Source: Eucommia ulmoides
Taxonomy: Eukaryota > Streptophyta > Magnoliopsida > Garryales > Eucommiaceae
Length of the DNA: 64,000 bases
Reading direction: 5' to 3'
Assembly (NCBI GenBank): GCA_016647705.1
Contig: CM028335.1
Coordinates: forward strand, 3,591,501-3,655,500
Shown here: one piece after another, positions 58,644 through 64,000 of the stretch
Layout: each line of letters starts with the position of its first letter
How positions within the stretch are numbered: position 1 is the stretch's first letter
Position numbers and translations under genes: made by a program
The notes under the pieces: model-generated
Database searches by the model: none
What the model was told of the DNA's origin: nothing
The model's input: only the letters and a program-made list of their open reading frames with translations

Positions 58644-61600
58644 ATGGAGAGAGACGAGCGGTTCTTCGAATTAAACACCGGAGCTAAGATCCCTTCGCTA
58701 GGCCTTGGCACCTGGAACGTCGATTCTGGTTTCGATTGTATAGGCACCGCCATCAAGGTTCTTATTATATCCGAATATTGCAGATTTGTACTTGTAATTT
58801 TTTAATACGTTTAATTTACAAGTACTTGAAGACCTTCAACCTAAATCTGCTTTGAAAATTTAGATCAAGCTGACTTGAAAATTGAAACCATCCCTGCTTA
58901 AAGTTACAACTAATTGCTTTTACAACCGATCTCACACCAAAAACTTTGTGTGATTTGATTGACTTGATCAGTTTTGATATTTAAAAACCAGGAAATTATC
59001 GAACTACTGCATCTATTGATTTTTCTGCAATGTTGCTTGAAAAAATAAGTGATAATCATTAGAAGTATTGCTTTTGTGCTAATACAATCAGATGTGTTGA
59101 TGCAATCATACTGCTTCACCATCATTCATAGGCCAGCTTTGAAATTAATTATATCAATGGATTGATTACTCCTTGTTGAAATTGGAATGGATTATTAAGC
59201 TTTAGTGTGCCTTGTTTGGTTGGAGGTAATGGAATTGAGTTCCGATGGAATGGAATCAAAAAATTTGTTCAGACCTCCATTCGCAATTCGATTCCATTCC
59301 ATCAAAATGCTATTCTATGACCTCCAACCAAACATGCCCTTAGTGATATTTTACCATAAACCATATCTTTATCACTGCAGATTGGTTACAGACACATTGA
59401 TTGTGCTCATAATTATGGAAATGAAAAGCAGGTAACATGAGATTGCTTGATTCAATAACCAACATATATGCATATCATAACCTTTTGCTCCTACTATGTT
59501 TGTGAATCTGATATGATTTTTGCGTGCTTTAGATTGGTTTAGTTTTGAAGAAACTCTTTGACGATGGTGTGGTGAAGCGGGAGGAATTGTGGATTACCTC
59601 CAAGCTCAGGTTGTTCGTTGTATTTGTTAATGTTGAATCTCACATCGATGTTGGGCGCTTCCCCCCGATATTTGTTCGCAGTGGTTTGTCAAAATCCACC
59701 CTGCGCGTAAGGGGGCGTGTTGAATTCCACATCGCTTGTGTTTCCTAATCCTGAACTATATATAAGTCTATAAGCATTCCTTCTCTTTCAAGGTGTCTTT
59801 TGAGAGTGAGTGAGGGTCATCGAATTGTTACATGGTATTAGAGTCAAGAGTCAGTCTTGTTTGATGTTGGGTGTGTTTGAATCCCATATCGATGTTGGGC
59901 CCCACGATACTGTTCGCAGTGGTTTGTCAAATAGTTCACCCTATGCATAAGGGGACATGTTGAATCCCACATCGATGTTGGGCCCTTTCCCCTTTTATTT
60001 GTTCATATTAGTTTGTCAAAGTCAACCCTGTGTAAGGGGGCGTGTTGGATCCCACATTGCTTGTGTTTCCTGATCCTGAGTTATATATAAGTTTAAAGGC
60101 AATCCTCCTTTATCGAGAGTGAGTTAGGCCCAGTGGATTGCTACAGTTATCTTGTCACCTTGTATGTAGGCATTGTTTGATTGAATGAACTTGGAGTCTT
60201 GGAACTGAAATTAGGAATGAAGTGATATTTAAAAAAAAAATAAAAAAAAATCTAAAAATTACATTCGTTCATTTCGAAAAATTCCAATTTCACGGCTTCA
60301 ATTTTGTACTCCCGAACACTACCTTACGGTTTTTTATCTTTCAAAAATTGACATTTTCTGCAGATCTACAGAGCATGCACCGGAAGATGTACCTTTGGCT
60401 TTGGATAGAACATTGAGAGACTTGCAGATCGACTACCTTGATTTGTACCTTGTATGTAATCATCAAAATACTCTACTTTTTAAAGTTAAATTTGGAGTCA
60501 AATTTGAAACACTAGCATTCGAAACAGTTTTTACTTATACTGGAATAATGAAAACTGCCCAAATTGTTGAAGATCCATTGGCCTGCTCGATTAATGAAAG
60601 GGGCAGCTACCTACAAACCAGAAAACACCATTCCAGCAGATATACCTAGCACATGGAGAGCCATGGAAGAACTCTTCATATCCGGTAAAACCCGAGCCAT
60701 TGGTGTAAGCAATTTCTCCACCAAAAAATTGGGAGATTTGTTGAATGTAGCACGTATTCCCCCTGCTGTCAACCAAGTGGAGTGTCATCCTATATGGCAA
60801 CAGCCCAAACTACACGAGTTCTGTAAATCGAACGGAATTCACCTGTCTGTAAGTTCCATTACAATTCTTGTCTGAACTTCATTTTTAGTTTTTGTGTGGG
60901 GTTGATTTATGTTTAGTTCCTACAGGGATGGTCTCCACTGGGTTCTCCCGGTACATGGATCAAGAATGGGGGCAATGTCCTAAAGCATCCGGTTCTGAAC
61001 ATGGTGGCGAACGAATTGGGGAAGACGCCTGCACAGGTGGCTCTCCGGTGGGGATTGCAGATGGGTCATGGGGTGCTTCCCAAGAGCACAAACGAAGAAC
61101 GGTTAAAAGAGAATTTGGATATTTTTGACTGGTGTATACCCGATGGATTATTTGACAAGTTTTCCGAGATTGAGCAGGCAAGTTTTTTTTTTTTTTTTGA
61201 ATTCTTCTTGGTGAACAATGCACAAATTTAAATTTCAGTCAACTCTCTTACAACATTGCAGTGATTTTCATGTATTGCAGTGATTTTTGACTTCTATAGA
61301 ATTTTCACAGTTCTCCAAAAGTTAACAATTGGGCCCGTTTGATTACTGTTTCCGTTCCCGCTACCAAAATTTTGGATTTAATGTACAGAAATACGTTTCT
61401 ATTCCCAAAAATTTGGGAGTAAATCCTGAATTCCCTAAGAATCTGAAAAACAAAAAATGTTGATTCCTATTATCTCCCACAAAATTATTTTTATTGCCAC
61501 TCTGTTAGCCACCACCACCCCGGTCACCATACATTGAAAGAAAAAAATAAAAACAAAGAAACAATTTCAGGACAATGGTTGTTACCCAACATGTTTTTAT

Positions 61601-61784
61601 TCCCGGAATATTTCAGAACGGAAACAAAATTCCGATCCCAACTTGGAAGTAAAATCTCTCTTTAATATTTGTTTATTTTTCGATTAAAACCTTGCAGAGA
61701 AGACTAGTAAGGGGTGAATATTTCGTTCACCCATCGATGAGCCAATTCAAGACTGTTGAGGAACTCTGGGATGGCGAAATCTGA
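58644..61784 (+). CDS. AKR4C-like: Aldo-keto reductase AKR4C type, copy 2
   Basis: Seven exons: 58644-58757, 59381-59431, 59533-59609, 60364-60451, 60573-60848, 60926-61177 and 61698-61784. The frame is continuous and gives 314 residues, the normal AKR4C length. Exons 2, 3 and 4 have exactly the lengths of copy 1. The N-terminus is [15 protein letters not shown]. The tetrad is Asp and Tyr in [13 protein letters not shown], Lys in LWITSKLR, His in YLIHWP. The full substrate loop [20 protein letters not shown] is present. Cofactor motifs IGVSNFS and [13 protein letters not shown], and C-terminus VEELWDGEI, follow. The last intron has a GC donor (GCAAGT at 61178). Introns hold a MITE and TRIM remnants. 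Function as for copy 1: reduction of reactive carbonyls or related substrates. Likely functional. Confidence 0.95.
59205..59339. mobile_element. Small PIF/Harbinger-like MITE in AKR copy 2 intron 1
   Basis: 135 bp; GTGTGCCTTGTTTGGTTGGA and complement of GGGCATGTTTGGTTGGAGG, flanked by TTA. The smallest member of the TTTGGTTGGA-end group in the window. Confidence 0.65.
59632..60145 (+). mobile_element. Tandem TRIM remnant in AKR copy 2 intron 3
   Basis: LTR-like blocks 59718-59832 (115 bp) and 60043-60145 (103 bp) share TGTTGRATYCCACATYGCTT and end in TACA. TGGTATTAGAGTC, a primer-binding-site match, directly follows the first. A second repeated block TGTTGAATCYCACATCGATG, at 59632 and 59950, plus AAGGGGGCG (polypurine-like) before each LTR, indicates a partly tandem arrangement. 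No coding capacity. Confidence 0.8.
61330..61640. repeat. Probable degraded MITE in AKR copy 2 last intron
   Basis: Begins GGGCCCGTTTGATTACTGTT, resembling the 8626 element, and contains GAACGGAAACAAAATTCC near 61620. The right boundary and target duplication are not clear. Confidence 0.4.
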
Positions 61785-62045
61785 GTGAAACTGATGACTG
61801 AATTTGGCTATGGAGTTTGGAGCAGATTCAAGGCAAAAATTTATCAGAATTTCAAATGTAAAAAATGAGTTATTGGAACTGTTTATGGAAAGGTATATGG
61901 GCTGATTTGAGAAGCTGGTAAAAGCTTATGGCCAGTATTTAATATTTTCAATCTTTGGCTAGTTCTAGACATGTACCGCACAATACTGAACATCTTTACC
62001 TTGTCATAGATTCATAGGGGTCCAAAACTTGGATCAAGTAGTTTC

Positions 62046-62219
62046 GTTTTTTTTTTTGGGTATACCCACGAGTGTCTCCCTATTCATACAGGGTGAAAAA
62101 TTAACTCGTTTGGGATGCATGACTGTCCCTTTCAACAAGTGCTTTTCTGCAGGCTCAAATTCCTAATTTTGCAGAGATCCCTCAATTGTTTTAACTCAAG
62201 TTTGCATTGTCATTTGGTA
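62046..62219 (-). mobile_element. SINE-like element, copy 3
   Basis: Reverse orientation, T-run first, then GGGTATACCCACGAGTGTC and on to TTTGCATTGTCATTTGGTA. Perfect 15 bp direct repeats GGATCAAGTAGTTTC flank it at 62031-62045 and 62220-62234. Lies about 260 bp beyond the AKR copy 2 stop codon. Confidence 0.85.
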
Positions 62220-62330
62220 GGATCAAGTAGTTTCAAAATAGCCTTAGTTTAAGTTTTATTGTCATCCTGCACTTTCCAATTGTAATATGGCTTATTGGTT
62301 AAAAAAAATTAAGATTATTTTCATATTTGA

Positions 62331-62905
62331 CGGTTATTAATGACATTTAATTATTTTCTTTTTGATTGTTTTTACTAAAAATAATCAAATATGTATATAA
62401 AAAATAAAGGGAATGAAATGTTATAAATTTGACAAAGTTTAATCTATTGTGAAAAATTACAAAATGATAGTTTTTTTTGTTGATTTTTATTTCTATAATT
62501 GATGGGTTGTTAGTGGCTTTGACCATTTTCAGTGAAGGTTTATTTTTGTTTTTTTTTTACTAAGAAATAATCAATATGCATATAAAAATAAAAAGTAGAT
62601 TGAATGATATAATTTTTATAAAAATTTATTCATTTTGAAAGTTTGCAAAAATGAGTCTTTTTTTTATTAGTATTTATTTCCAGAATTGATGGATTATTAA
62701 GGAAATGACGTTTGATTATTTTTAGTGAATGTTCATTTTTTATTTTTTTTTCACTTAAAAATAATAAATATGGATATAAAAATGAATATCATGAAATGTA
62801 AATTAAAATGATATAATTTTTTAAATTTAATACATTGTGAACTCTCACAAAATGAGTTTTTGTTTTGTGCTTATCATCATAATTGATGGATTATTAATGA
62901 CAGAT
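62331..62905. repeat. Three tandem units of about 190 bp
   Basis: The word AATTGATGGRTTRTTA recurs at about 62499, 62683 and 62882. Each is preceded by AAATGAGTTTTT/AAATGATAGTTT and an ATAATCAAATATG-like stretch. Spacing is about 184 and 199 bp. The unit is related to the right arm of the foldback at 10285-10815. Confidence 0.75.
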
Positions 62906-62970
62906 GATCACTTTTACAGAAAAGAGACAATAATTATAAATTAGATAACATATAAACAATAATAAAATGA

Positions 62971-63606
62971 TTTTTTTTGTCCTTTAAGTTTAGAGTGGTT
63001 GTTTAAGTGGCTCATGATGTTTAATATTCGACACATTTGGTTTTTAAAATATTAGATTGGTTTCAATGTTGTCCAAAATTATTATTTTACCCTTAAAATT
63101 AATTACACATATTTCTCTATGAACTTTTTATTTTATATTTTTCTCTCCTTTCTTCCTCTTCTCTTTCTCCGAAAAAAATAACGACGGCCACACCAACAAT
63201 TTTCTCTCCAACAAAAAAAATGTAAAATAAGTTCTAACATTAAATAGGTCATACCTTATTGTATTTAGCATTAGTAGTCTTTCTTTACTTCTTTTCTCTA
63301 ATTCAATTCAAAAAGAAAATAAAAAGTGTAGGAAAATCCAATTTTGTTGATATCCGAGAACTGATATTGTCGGAGCCATCCCCAACAGCTGCATTGGCGG
63401 TAGTTTCACCAAAGAAGAAAAGGAGATGAAAATATAAAATAAAAATTTCATAGAAAAATATATGTAATTAATTTTAAGGGTAAAATAAAAAATTTAAACC
63501 ACATTGAAACCAATTTAATAGTTTAAGGATCAAATATATCTGGTGCTAAACATTAAGGACCACTTAAACACCCATCCTAAACTTGAAAAGCCAAAATATC
63601 ATTTCT
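62971..63606. mobile_element. Second long-TIR (Mutator-like) element
   Basis: The left arm has TTGTCCTTTAAGTTTAGAGT and TTGGTTTCAATGTTGT; the complement of the right arm gives CTTTTCAAGTTTAGGATGGG and TTGGTTTCAATGTGGT. About 105 bp of imperfect inversion. It also contains ATTCGACACATTTGG, shared with 56862-58311. The target duplication was not resolved. Confidence 0.6.
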
Positions 63607-63884
63607 ACGCAATAGTAAAAAACGATAATTTAAGAAACGAGGAAGAACATTCTTTGACAACTAGCAATATTTTTTTTTTATAAAATCTATTATGACTAAA
63701 TAATAAAAACCCTTTAAATTATTTATTAAAAAAAAAAAAAAATCATAAAAATCAATAATTTATACGTTTGTCAGCCTAAATGAAAACCCGTATATCTATT
63801 TACCCGACCCGTAGAACCCGGAAAGAAAACCCCTGCGCCTTCTGTTAAACCCCTAATTGCTTGCTTGGCTATTGAAAACCAAAC
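63607..63884. other. Promoter/leader of the last gene
   Basis: AT-rich, then a more GC-balanced leader from about 63780 with ACCCGACCCG and AACCCCTAATT (telo-box-like) shortly before the start codon. No clear TATA box. Confidence 0.4.
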
Positions 63885-64000
63885 ATGGCGTTGCATTCCG
63901 TGCTTCGCCGATCATCTTCTTCTACTATAGCGCTTCTTGTCATAAAGTCTGCTAGAACTTCCGGCGGCGCTATCTCCGCCGTCGAAAAGCAGCAGAATGT
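63885..64000 (+). CDS. Start of a gene, likely organelle-targeted product (truncated by window)
   Basis: ATG at 63885 opens a frame to the window end. The sequence MALHSVLRRSSSSTIALLVI followed by KSARTSGGAISAVEKQQN is rich in Arg, Ser and Ala with no acidic residue in the first 30. This is the composition of a mitochondrial (or dual) presequence. Only 38 codons are visible, so the protein cannot be identified. Confidence 0.6.
   Translation, partial: MALHSVLRRSSSSTIALLVIKSARTSGGAISAVEKQQN

Overview
The window is nuclear DNA of a dicot-like flowering plant. It is AT-rich, its genes are split by GT-AG introns, and the protein families are plant-specific: IRT/ZIP metal transporter, phytocyanin, wall-associated receptor-like kinase, CASP-like membrane protein and AKR4C aldo-keto reductase. 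Most of the 64 kb is transposable-element sequence.

Layout. 1-13.2 kb is repeat-rich. It holds a decayed RRM-like retroelement fragment, a 1.47 kb PIF/Harbinger-like element carrying a nested hAT MITE, a complete 4.4 kb hAT transposon with a stop-damaged transposase (minus strand), a partial copy of the downstream ZIP intron, a foldback repeat and a TRIM. 13.3-16.9 kb is an intact three-exon ZIP gene of the IRT clade. 20.0-21.7 kb is a phytocyanin gene broken by a 1.18 kb Harbinger-like insertion inside its signal-peptide codons. 23.4-25.7 kb is a WAKL15/20-type receptor kinase whose reading frame is open but whose catalytic Asp is Glu. 25.83-30.09 kb is a second hAT transposon with perfect 8 bp target duplications, sitting between the convergent WAKL and CASPL5 genes. 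30.3-31.0 kb is the CASPL5 gene (minus).

33.9-36.9 kb and 58.6-61.8 kb are two paralogous seven-exon AKR4C genes. They are separated by about 21.7 kb of nested elements: MITEs, a Ty3/gypsy chromovirus with 418 bp LTRs, an RNase H-like fragment, a Helitron-like segment with captured LETM1 exons, a TRIM, hAT MITEs, a palindromic satellite-like array and a Mutator-like element. The window ends at the first codons of another gene, probably encoding an organelle-targeted protein (63,885 onward).

Four genes look capable of making a full product: ZIP/IRT, CASPL5 and both AKRs. WAKL is open but probably kinase-dead. Nothing suggests that these genes act in one pathway; they are unlinked in function and embedded in repeats. 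The clearest signals beyond gene content are structural. They are host-gene insertions with precise target duplications, repeat arrays in the leader introns of both autonomous-size hAT elements, a conserved GC-AG intron in the AKR pair, a Helitron-type terminus downstream of captured exons, and deamination-like stop codons in two elements.
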